From NCBI GenBank assembly GCA_947474365.1, contig CANJIU010000012.1, forward strand, positions 62,001-126,000: DNA of 64,000 nt, in the 5' to 3' direction. Each line of letters begins with the position of its first letter. Position 1 is the first letter of the stretch. This document shows positions 51,091 to 59,480 of this stretch, in pieces. The notes under the pieces are model-generated. The model made no database searches. It worked only from the letters and a program-made list of their open reading frames with translations, and was not told the origin of the DNA. The translations under genes were made by a program, and so were the position numbers. Source of the DNA: Opitutia bacterium. GTDB lineage: Bacteria > Verrucomicrobiota > Verrucomicrobiia > Opitutales > Opitutaceae.

Positions 51091-54063
51091 TCAGAATCGG
51101 CCGTTGACGCCGACCGTGATCGTCGTGCCCGGGTAGTTGTAGTACTCCATCTGGCTCGGAATTCCACGGTAGCGTTTCTGTGGGACGTTGGTCAGATTAT
51201 CGATGTCGAGCGTGAGATTGACCGATGGGCGCACCTGATAGGAGAAGCCCAGGTTGATCAGGTTGCGCTTAACGCGATAAAGATAACGGCTCGGATTACC
51301 CGCCGCGTACGTCTGGAGAAAGGTGCTCGCGTAATTCGCCAGCACGCGGGTGCTGAAGCTGCGGTAGCGCCACGAGAGACTGGCGTTCGCAGTCCGGGGT
51401 ACGAAGCCCGCCACCTCCCCGTTGCCGAGCGACGTCGCACCGCCGAAATTGCCGTGCGTGTTGAGCACGGTGTAGTTGACCCAGCCGCTCAATCCCTTGA
51501 GCAGGCCGGGCAGGAAGGTGAATTGCTGTTGGTAGCTCAACTCCCAGCCCTGCACAATCGCCGTGCCGGCATTCGCCGTGGTCAGCAACGAGAACCCCGG
51601 ATATTCACCGTTAAAACCGTTGCCCGTGCCCGTGCCGATCGTCCCCTGGTTGATGCCGCTCACGATATAGTCCTTAATCGTCTTGTGAAACCAGCCGGCC
51701 GAAAGCGATCCGGCGGGTTCGAAATAATACTCGATCGCCGCATCCCAATTCTTGGCCGTCTGCGGCAGCAGCGCCGGATTGTTGATCGTCAGCGTCTGGT
51801 TGGCTTCGCTGGGCGTCTCGCCGGGGGTGAGATTGCCAAATCCGGGCCGACCGAAACTCGTCGACCAACTGAGCCGCGTCTTTAAGTTCTGGGTCACATC
51901 ATGGGTCAGGTGGATGCTGGGAAAGGCCTTGGTGTAGCTGCCACTGACCTCGCGTTGGTTGTCAGCATAATCCCGCTTGGCCGACCCGACCGGGTCCGCC
52001 AGTTGCTGCGCCGCCGTGCTGAGAACACGGGCACGCACCCAGCCGTTGCTCTCATTGCCGGTTTCTTCGATCCGAACGCCACCGAGGAACCCGGTCCGGC
52101 TCAACCAGCCGTCGTGCCCGAATTTTCCCTGGGCCATCAGATAGCCGGCCTTGACGGTTTCCGTCGTCGTGCTGTTGCCGTTGTACTTGTTCGACTCCCG
52201 GAAATAGAGGTCCTCGCGCCAGATTGTCGGGTCGATGACTTCGCGCGCCCGGATAAAGTTTGACGCCTCCCATTCCGGCAGCCGCCGGCCGGTCTTCACC
52301 TGATCCATCATCAGGATTGACGGATCCACCGGGAGCGGGCCGGTGCCGGTGTAGTTCCAACGGCGTGACGTTCCGCCCAGACCCACGACTTGTTCGCGCC
52401 AGGCCACGCCGGCCTTGGCGAAAATCGGCGCCGTCACCGGCAACGTGTAACGCACGTCCGCACGGGATTCCGTCACCTCGTGCCGCTGCGTGTTATTGGC
52501 GTTGGTCAGTCCGTTGGCCGGCGGCCGGTAATTCGCCGGATTCGTGAAATCCGGTCCCTCGGTCTGGATGAATTTCGGAAACAGATCCGACTGGGTGCGA
52601 TCGAGGATCCAGCCGATGCCCGTAAGCCGGTTGATCAGCACGCCGCCCTCACCGTTGCCAATGTTGATGTGCGTCTGCGTGTACCGCACGTTGTACTCCA
52701 GCTGCCATGGCCCCCAATTGTGCTCCGCCCCGAGGTCGGCCCGGCGCAGCCGGTTGAAGAAGTTGTTGGGCCCCGTCATCGTGATGTCGATGGTCGAGCC
52801 CGGCGCGGCCCGTACCTGCGTGATCCGATCGGTGTAGCCCGGGAGGATGCCCGCGGTGCCCGTGGTGCCGATCGCCTGGGTTGTGAAGGCGCGGGTGTCG
52901 TACTGCCGGCGGAACACCTCAGAATGGTCAATGTACGCGGCGAGGAAACTGAGCTTGGTGTTGGGTGACAGCCGGTAGTCGACCTTGGTGTTCACGTTCT
53001 TCTGCCGGCGGTGATTGTAGACATCACCCGTGCGATAGTCCCACAGATAGGCGGGCTGGGTGGCCGTAGTCTGGAAATCGCGCTGGGAGGTAAACCACCC
53101 GAGCGCCGTCTCGCTGTCGAAAATATTCACCACCACCCCGAGGTTCCGGCTGCCCCCGAACGCGTCAAAGACCTCCTGATACGAGAAGTTGGCGAGCCCG
53201 TGGGTGCGGCTCTTTTCCCGGAGCGGAATCTGCTGCGTGAACGACGGCGCAATCCGCGCGGAAAACGTGTACGTAATCCGGCGCTTCTCCCGCATGCTCA
53301 ACGGCGATCGGCTCTTGAAGTTGATCATCCCGCCGAGCGAATCGGCGCTCTTGTCGGGCGTCTGGCCTTTGATGAGTTCCACCTGCTCGAACATCGCGCC
53401 GCTGACGTTATTGACGAAAATTCCGCGTCCTGAGGCCCCCTGTCCGGTGAGCATGGCACCGTCCATGGTCACGGTGGTCAGTCCCGGCGCCATCCCGCGC
53501 ACGGTGAAGCCGGACAAATTTCCGCCAGCGTCGAGGTTGCCATAGATGCCCGGCAACCGGATCGCCACCTCACCGGCGTTCATGTTGGGCAGGTTCCCGA
53601 ACGAGTCGGTCGCCGCGATGTTTTTTAGATTGGTCGCGTTGCGCTGCGCGGTGATGGCGGAGGCGCCGCCCTCGCGCTCTCCGACGACCTTGAACTGATC
53701 CATCTTGTAGATCGCAGTCGTAAGATCGAAATTCCGCGTCACCATTCGCCCGGCCTCGACCGTCACTTGGGCGCGTGCCGAATCCAGTCCCGTGTAGGCT
53801 ACCACCACTTCGTAGGTGCCCGCAGGCAGTGGCGGCAGCACGTAGCGACCGGTGTTGTCCGACAGCGCCTCCACGCCGAGCGAGGGCACACTCACCCGCG
53901 CACCCTCCAGGAGATTGCCAGTGGCGACGTTGCTGATGTTTCCGCTCAGGATGGCGCTGGAATCGGCCGCGCGTAGGGCGGCGAGGAGCGCAAAGGCGCA
54001 GAGGAGCCACACGCCGAAGAACCGGCGGTAGCGGGAGATTGCGGGGGGATTTTCGAGTTGCAT
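51091..54063 (-). CDS. TonB-dependent receptor (second of a tandem pair)
   Basis: This is a 990-aa outer-membrane receptor. After a signal peptide comes a carboxypeptidase-regulatory-like beta-sandwich domain (about 30-110, ILSGNISNVATGNLLEGARVSVPSLG), then a plug (LPNMNAGEVAIRLPG, GFTVRGMAPGLTTVTMDGAMLTG, FEQVELIKGQTPDKSADSLGG) and a large barrel ending in aromatic Phe (VGVNGRF). The layout is that of the TonB receptor group with the TIGR01782-like plug, often used for carbohydrates. It begins 10 bp after the upstream receptor stop (54074) and the two share long near-identical barrel stretches, so they arose by duplication. The ATG at 54087 would overlap the previous gene; 54063 was preferred. 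Confidence 0.88.
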   Translation of the reverse strand: MQLENPPAISRYRRFFGVWLLCAFALLAALRAADSSAILSGNISNVATGNLLEGARVSVPSLGVEALSDNTGRYVLPPLPAGTYEVVVAYTGLDSARAQVTVEAGRMVTRNFDLTTAIYKMDQFKVVGEREGGASAITAQRNATNLKNIAATDSFGNLPNMNAGEVAIRLPGIYGNLDAGGNLSGFTVRGMAPGLTTVTMDGAMLTGQGASGRGIFVNNVSGAMFEQVELIKGQTPDKSADSLGGMINFKSRSPLSMREKRRITYTFSARIAPSFTQQIPLREKSRTHGLANFSYQEVFDAFGGSRNLGVVVNIFDSETALGWFTSQRDFQTTATQPAYLWDYRTGDVYNHRRQKNVNTKVDYRLSPNTKLSFLAAYIDHSEVFRRQYDTRAFTTQAIGTTGTAGILPGYTDRITQVRAAPGSTIDITMTGPNNFFNRLRRADLGAEHNWGPWQLEYNVRYTQTHINIGNGEGGVLINRLTGIGWILDRTQSDLFPKFIQTEGPDFTNPANYRPPANGLTNANNTQRHEVTESRADVRYTLPVTAPIFAKAGVAWREQVVGLGGTSRRWNYTGTGPLPVDPSILMMDQVKTGRRLPEWEASNFIRAREVIDPTIWREDLYFRESNKYNGNSTTTETVKAGYLMAQGKFGHDGWLSRTGFLGGVRIEETGNESNGWVRARVLSTAAQQLADPVGSAKRDYADNQREVSGSYTKAFPSIHLTHDVTQNLKTRLSWSTSFGRPGFGNLTPGETPSEANQTLTINNPALLPQTAKNWDAAIEYYFEPAGSLSAGWFHKTIKDYIVSGINQGTIGTGTGNGFNGEYPGFSLLTTANAGTAIVQGWELSYQQQFTFLPGLLKGLSGWVNYTVLNTHGNFGGATSLGNGEVAGFVPRTANASLSWRYRSFSTRVLANYASTFLQTYAAGNPSRYLYRVKRNLINLGFSYQVRPSVNLTLDIDNLTNVPQKRYRGIPSQMEYYNYPGTTITVGVNGRF

Positions 54064-54073
54064 GGTCAGTTGG

Positions 54074-57034
54074 TCAAAAACGTCCATTCACCCCGACCGT
54101 GACGGTCGAGGAGGTCATACTGGTGCTTTGCATCTGGTCAGGGATGCCACGGTAACGTCTCTGGGGTTCGTTGAAGAGATTGTCGATATCGCAGGTAAGG
54201 CTGACGGCTGGACGAATCTGGTAGCCGAAGCCGAGCGTCGTGATCGTACGTTTGAACCGGTAAAGATTCCGGCCGAGGCTCGCCGCCGAATAGGTCTGCA
54301 AATACGGGCCGGTAAAATTAACCAGCGCCCGCACGCTGAAGCCGCGATGCCGCCACGAGACGCTCGTGTTGGCGGTACGAGGGATGAAGCCCGCAACCTG
54401 CCCGGTGGTGAGATTGGCGTTGCCACCAAAATTTCCGTGGGTGTCGAGCAGCGTGTAGTTCGCCGAGAACGCCAAGCCGCGCAGGAGGCCCGGGAGAAAC
54501 GTGAACTGCTGCTGATAGCTCAGCTCCCAGCCCTGCACGTAGGCGGTGCCAGCATTGGCGGAGCTCAGCAGGTTGAAGCCGCTGAACTCTCCGTTGTAGC
54601 CATTGTCCGCGCCGCTGGCGATCGTGCCGCCGTTGATGCCGGTGACGATGTAGTCCTTGATCGTCTTGTGAAACCAGCCAACCGACAGGTTGCCCACAGG
54701 CTCGAAGTAATAGTCGAGCGACGCGTCCCAATTGGAGGCCGTCTGGGGCAGGAGACTCGGGTTGTTGGTGGTGAGCGTCCGGTTGGCCTCGTTGACCGTC
54801 TCGTTGGGCAGGAGGTTGGTCAGCGCCGGACGACCGAAACTCGTCGACCAACTGAGCCGGGCCTTGAGGTTGGGCGTGAGGTCGTGAGTCAGATGCGCGC
54901 TCGGAAATGATTTCGTGTAGCCGCCACTGCGTTCGCGCCGGTTCCCCGCATAGTCGCGTTGGGCCGCCCCGACCGGATCAGCCGCCTGCTGCGCCGCCGT
55001 GCTGGCCACTCGCGCTCGCACCCATCCCCAACTCTCCGTTTCGGTTTTTTCCCGACGCACGCCGGTGAGAAATCCAGTCTGCCCCACCCGCCCCTGAAAC
55101 ATCGCGTAGCCCGCGGTGATGAACTCGGACACGCCGCGTGTACCGGTGAACCGGGACTGTTCCCGGAAATAGACATCCTCCGACCAGAGCGCCGGGTTGA
55201 TCGGATTGCGCTCCCGGATGAAGGCGGCCGATTCCCACCGCGGCAGATTCAGTCCAGTCTTGTGCGCATCGAGGGTGAGAATCGTGGGATCGTTGGGCAG
55301 CGCCGCCGTCCCAACGTAACTCCAGCGCCTGCCCGCATTGGTGTCGTCGGCCGCCTGATCGCGCAGCTTGAATCCCGCCTTGAAGAAGAGCGGAAACTTC
55401 GTCGCAAACGTGTACCGGGCATCCCCGCCCAGTTCCCCGACTCCGTTGTCATTGCCGACATTCGCATTGGTGAATCCGCCCGCCGTCGGGCGATAATTCG
55501 CCGGGTTGGTGATGTCGGGCCCGGCGGTCTGGATGAGCCGCGGATAGAGATCGGACTGGGTGCGGTCGAGAATCCAGCCGACATTGGAGACGCGTTGCAC
55601 GAGCGTGCCTGACTCGCCGCCGTTGCCGGAATTGATGTGGGTCTGGCTGTAGCGCGCGCTGTATTCGAGTTGCAGCGGGCCGAATTCATGTTCGGCGCCC
55701 ACGTCGACATGCCGTAGCCGGTTCCACGTGGTCACCATGCCGGCGGTGATTTCGACGACCGAACCCGCGGTCTGCCGTACCTGCGTGATGCGGTCCGTAT
55801 AGCCTGGCAGGATACCCGCAGTCCCGGTGGTGCCGACCGTCTGCGCGGTGAACGCCCGCAATTCCAGCGTGCGCCGGTCGGTCACGTTGGTGTCGTTGTA
55901 GATCCCGTTGAATTTCAACTTCGTCGCGGACGACAGCCGGTAGTCGATCTTGAGGTTGATGCTGGCCTGCTTGCGGTTCGCGTAGAAATCCGTCGTGCGA
56001 TAGTCCCAGAGGTACGCGGGCGTCCGCGTGGTGTTCTCGAAGTCCCGCGTGGTGTTGAAATACGTGACGATGTTTTCGCTGTAGAAGAGATTGAGGGAGA
56101 CGCCGAGGTTGCGCTCGCCGCCAAAGGCATCAAAGACCTCCTGGTGCGCGAGGTTGAGCACGGGGTGGAGACGATGTGCCTCGCGCATCGGGATCTGCTC
56201 GGTGAATGAGGGCGCCAGCCGCCCGCCAAACGTGTAGGTCGTGCGGCGTTTTTCCTTCAGGTTGAGCGGGGAGCGGCTCTTGAGGTTGATCGTGCCGCCA
56301 AGGGAGTCGGCGCCCTTGTCCGGCGTGTGTCCCTTGATCAGTTCCAATTGCTCCAGCATCGAGCTGCTGAAATTGTTGATCATCGTGTTGCGCGCCATGC
56401 CGCCCTGCCCCGTCAGCTGTCCGCCATCAAGGGTGATGGTATTGAGCCCGGTGCCCATTCCCCGAATGGTGAAACCCGTGTACGTGCCACCGTCGTCAGG
56501 ATTACCCGCGATGCCCGGGAGGCGGATGGCGACTTCCGCGGCGTTCAAATTGGGCAGATTGCCGAACGAGTCCGTCGCGACGACGTTGCGCAGGTTGTCG
56601 GAATTGCGCTGCGCGGTGATCGCCGCCGCGCCGCCCTCGCGTTCGCCGGTGACCTTGAATTCCTGGAGCCGGTAGATTCCCGTCGTGAGATCAAAGTTGC
56701 GCGTGGCGCGTTGCCCGGCCGCCACAGTGACCGAACTGCGCTGCGCATCGAGGCCCGTGTAGGTCGCAACAACCTCGTGCGTTCCCGCCGACACTCCGTT
56801 CACTACAAAACGGCCCGTTTCGTCGGTGAACGTCGCGAGCCCAAGCCCAGGCAATTCGATCCGCGCGCCCTCGAGGAGATTGCCGGTCGCGGTGTTGCTC
56901 ACCGTGCCAGTAATGACTCCTCCGCCCTCCACGGCCGCGGCAGCCATAAACGCCCCGCCAAGGAGCGCGGGCAAGGCGAGGCGGCGCAGGAGACGACCGA
57001 GACGGAGAACGCAATAAACGGCCGCAGAAGTCAT
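54074..57034 (-). CDS. TonB-dependent receptor (first of a tandem pair)
   Basis: This 986-aa receptor has the same architecture as its downstream paralogue: signal peptide, regulatory-like domain (VITGTVSNTATGNLLEGARIELPG), plug (LPNLNAAEVAIRLPGIAG, GFTIRGMGTGLNTITLDGGQLTG), and a barrel ending VGVNGRF. The C-terminal barrel contains GWFHKTIKDYIVTGIN and GWELSYQQQFTFLPGLLRG, almost identical in the second copy, while plug-loop and mid-barrel loops differ. That pattern suggests two related ligands. The start at 57034 puts the signal peptide at the N terminus. The 137 bp upstream probably contain the promoter for both. Confidence 0.88.
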   Translation of the reverse strand: MTSAAVYCVLRLGRLLRRLALPALLGGAFMAAAAVEGGGVITGTVSNTATGNLLEGARIELPGLGLATFTDETGRFVVNGVSAGTHEVVATYTGLDAQRSSVTVAAGQRATRNFDLTTGIYRLQEFKVTGEREGGAAAITAQRNSDNLRNVVATDSFGNLPNLNAAEVAIRLPGIAGNPDDGGTYTGFTIRGMGTGLNTITLDGGQLTGQGGMARNTMINNFSSSMLEQLELIKGHTPDKGADSLGGTINLKSRSPLNLKEKRRTTYTFGGRLAPSFTEQIPMREAHRLHPVLNLAHQEVFDAFGGERNLGVSLNLFYSENIVTYFNTTRDFENTTRTPAYLWDYRTTDFYANRKQASINLKIDYRLSSATKLKFNGIYNDTNVTDRRTLELRAFTAQTVGTTGTAGILPGYTDRITQVRQTAGSVVEITAGMVTTWNRLRHVDVGAEHEFGPLQLEYSARYSQTHINSGNGGESGTLVQRVSNVGWILDRTQSDLYPRLIQTAGPDITNPANYRPTAGGFTNANVGNDNGVGELGGDARYTFATKFPLFFKAGFKLRDQAADDTNAGRRWSYVGTAALPNDPTILTLDAHKTGLNLPRWESAAFIRERNPINPALWSEDVYFREQSRFTGTRGVSEFITAGYAMFQGRVGQTGFLTGVRREKTETESWGWVRARVASTAAQQAADPVGAAQRDYAGNRRERSGGYTKSFPSAHLTHDLTPNLKARLSWSTSFGRPALTNLLPNETVNEANRTLTTNNPSLLPQTASNWDASLDYYFEPVGNLSVGWFHKTIKDYIVTGINGGTIASGADNGYNGEFSGFNLLSSANAGTAYVQGWELSYQQQFTFLPGLLRGLAFSANYTLLDTHGNFGGNANLTTGQVAGFIPRTANTSVSWRHRGFSVRALVNFTGPYLQTYSAASLGRNLYRFKRTITTLGFGYQIRPAVSLTCDIDNLFNEPQRRYRGIPDQMQSTSMTSSTVTVGVNGRF

Positions 57035-57171
57035 GACAGGGGTATTCGATGGGGTTGCAATTGCGCCGCACGGTCTGTCGACGGCGCCGCGACGACTCTG
57101 AGCGTTCGCCGATCCTGAACAAGAAATTTTCCATCACCGCCCCTCTCGCTGCCGGAGATCGCAGCGGCTCT

Positions 57172-57903
57172 TCACGCGCCGTGCGGCGTATCGGCGATCT
57201 GTTTGAGTGCGCGTTTCGCCAGCGCGCCAAGGATGACACACACGACCACCGTCGCCACAATTCCTGCCACCACGACCCACGTTTCCGACTTCATCTTAAA
57301 CTGCAATTGTTCGAGGCCGGCTGCGGTAAAGGTGGCGAGCGCCGTGCGGGGGGCGATTCCGACAAGGGTTCCGAGGGTATAATCGATCAATGGCACCTTG
57401 GCTGCCGCCAGGACGAAATTGGCGAGCGCAAACGGCGAGGTGGGCGGCACGCGAAGCAAAGTCACCACCGCAAAGGTGCGCGCGGATTTCTGGCCCAATA
57501 GGGCGCGATGAATCACATTCCAACTCGGGCGCTCCCGGATGACCTCAAGCACGCGGTCCTGACAAATCCAACGGCCAAGCGCATAGGCGATCACCGACGC
57601 CGCCGTGATCGTGACCATTGCGAGTGGCCAACCCACCGCAAAACCGAACGCCCATCCGGCAAGAATCGCGCACGAATAGGTCGGAATAAACGACAGCCCC
57701 ATCAGCACGCCTGCCACCAGGAAATAAATCAACCACCCTTCCTGCCCATGAACCCGCAGCCACGGACCGAGACGGGTGAGAAACGCCAGCAGGATGAATC
57801 CGCCCAGCGGCGGCCAAAACGACAGGACGATGCCGACCGGACCCGCCGCGCCGAGGCGCTTCATCATACTTAGTGGGGGCACTGGGGATTCGGTCGTCGC
57901 CAT
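57172..57903 (-). CDS. TVP38/TMEM64-family (VTT domain) membrane protein
   Basis: This is a 243-aa inner-membrane protein with the VTT/SNARE-associated (DedA-like) domain. It has about six hydrophobic segments. Family-type blocks are LAGWAFGFAVGWPLAMVTITAASVIAYALGRW at about 81-112, followed by LLRVPPTSPFALANFVLAAAKVPLIDYTLGTLVGIAPRT at about 149-187. Members are scramblase/transporter-like proteins implicated in lipid or metal handling; no specific substrate can be assigned. The start at 57903 gives the standard N terminus. The frame stays open far upstream to 58590, but that part overlaps the lipoprotein gene and is not membrane-like. Confidence 0.82.
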   Translation of the reverse strand: MATTESPVPPLSMMKRLGAAGPVGIVLSFWPPLGGFILLAFLTRLGPWLRVHGQEGWLIYFLVAGVLMGLSFIPTYSCAILAGWAFGFAVGWPLAMVTITAASVIAYALGRWICQDRVLEVIRERPSWNVIHRALLGQKSARTFAVVTLLRVPPTSPFALANFVLAAAKVPLIDYTLGTLVGIAPRTALATFTAAGLEQLQFKMKSETWVVVAGIVATVVVCVILGALAKRALKQIADTPHGA

Positions 57904-57992
57904 GTTTTCGCCAGACTCGATACGCCGCCCCGAAACCGCCACCAAAAAACAATACGTCCCCGCGTCTCGCGGGATCCCACGCTCCCGCCCCG

Positions 57993-59360
57993 TTACCGCC
58001 CCGCCTGGCGCAGCAACCACTCCTTGCGATCCGGTGGCAACGGCGTCGTCAGGAGCCAGGCCGCCGCTGCGTCGGGATCGATCAAGAGCCATCGTCGCGC
58101 CGCCTGTTCCACCATGTCGTCGCTGCGATCCGAACGCGGCAGCGTCCGCAGCCAATCGGCGGCAGCCGCGGGCGCCCCGAGCAGCAATCCTTCCAGATAG
58201 ATTTCCATCGCCCGTTCGCGGGTCGCGCCCCCGGGCAGCGTCGTGAGCCATTGGCCCATCGCGCCGGAATCGAACCCGCCGCGCTGCCGCACGTATTCCA
58301 GAATCGCCTCGTCCCGCGACAGTCCCGCCCCCTGCAGCGCCCGCCATGCCGCAAACTCGGTCGAACTCGCCTCCTCCGGCGCGATCGAACCGCCGAGTCC
58401 GCGCGGACCCGAATTGCGAATCGTCGGAACGCTCACCGGCCGCCGCGATACCGGGAGGCCCAGTCCGGTTTCCGCACCGGCAAACGCCGCCTCCCGCGAT
58501 TCCCCCGCTGGCAACTTTCGCGCCCACGCCATCGCCGCCCGCGCGTCCGTGGCAACCCACGTCTGGGCAATCGCACCGATTAACAACCACCGGTTCCGGC
58601 CGCCCGGCAACGTCTCGGCGAGCGCAATCGCCCGCTCCGGGCTTGTCTGCGCAATCTCAAACCCCATCGCGGACGTCAGGCGCTGCCGCAGCGGATCATC
58701 AGGGCGCCCGCGCAGCCACGCCACCGCATGCAGCTCGTCGCGCCGCGCCCAGCTCGCCGCGGCGAAGCCAAGCGTATCGTCTCGCGCGGCCCCCGCGGGC
58801 AACGCCCCGATTTTCCCCACCGCCCCCTCGGGATCCGCGACGACCAGTTCGCCAGCCACCGTCCGCCGCACAACACCCGCCGGAGGTGTATCCGGCATCC
58901 CCACCGCCCAGGCCAGGGCACCGGCAGGTTCCGATTTGGCCAGGGCGCGCGCCGCAATCTCGATCGCCCCCGACGGCACGCCGTTCTCCGGCAGGGCGAT
59001 CGCAAATTCGGCCGCCAACCGCGGATCGCCCTCGGCCAGTTGCGTCACGACGAGTGCCTGCACCCGCAGGCGTTGTGACGACTCCCGAATTTCTCCAAGT
59101 TTCCGTAAAGCCCCGGAGAAATCGTTTTGCCGGGCCGGCGGGAGGATGGCCGCGGCGTAGAGTTCGTCGGTCAAAGCCACCCGCGGTGGTGGCTCCGGCG
59201 GTGGTTGCACGGTGGGCATCACCGGCTTTCGCAGCGCCGTCGCCTCAAAATCAGGGTCGAGTGTGACACAGCCCGCTACGAGCACCACCACTCCCGCCAA
59301 CGTCGCGTACCGGAGCACGCGGGAGGGGAGTTGCGGGAACCGGGACGGCATGCCCGCCAT
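57993..59360 (-). CDS. Lipoprotein with degenerate helical repeats
   Basis: This 455-aa protein has a lipoprotein signal (VLVAGC, Cys about 31) and a Pro-rich linker followed by a long array of degenerate repeats of about 30-35 residues. The recurring pattern is (small)-LPxGxxR-x-AxxxxAxxWAxxDxxAAxxW, for example ALPAGAARDDTLGFAAASWARRDELHAVAWL. The repeats look like an alpha-solenoid of the kind common in verrucomicrobial secreted proteins. No catalytic motif is visible; a binding or scaffolding role is likely. The ATG at 59360 fits the signal; ATG 59351 is an alternative. The same frame remains open to 61373 antisense to the PSD1 gene, which I do not consider coding. Confidence 0.7.
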   Translation of the reverse strand: MAGMPSRFPQLPSRVLRYATLAGVVVLVAGCVTLDPDFEATALRKPVMPTVQPPPEPPPRVALTDELYAAAILPPARQNDFSGALRKLGEIRESSQRLRVQALVVTQLAEGDPRLAAEFAIALPENGVPSGAIEIAARALAKSEPAGALAWAVGMPDTPPAGVVRRTVAGELVVADPEGAVGKIGALPAGAARDDTLGFAAASWARRDELHAVAWLRGRPDDPLRQRLTSAMGFEIAQTSPERAIALAETLPGGRNRWLLIGAIAQTWVATDARAAMAWARKLPAGESREAAFAGAETGLGLPVSRRPVSVPTIRNSGPRGLGGSIAPEEASSTEFAAWRALQGAGLSRDEAILEYVRQRGGFDSGAMGQWLTTLPGGATRERAMEIYLEGLLLGAPAAAADWLRTLPRSDRSDDMVEQAARRWLLIDPDAAAAWLLTTPLPPDRKEWLLRQAGR

Positions 59361-59480
59361 CAAATGCACGGGACACCCCAGCGCAACCGATCCCGGCACG
59401 ATTTTGCCGCAACGGCGCGTTGATTTCCGCCCGGAGCTGATCGAGTCTCTCGCCGCCCCACCCCGCTTTCCCACTCCTGG

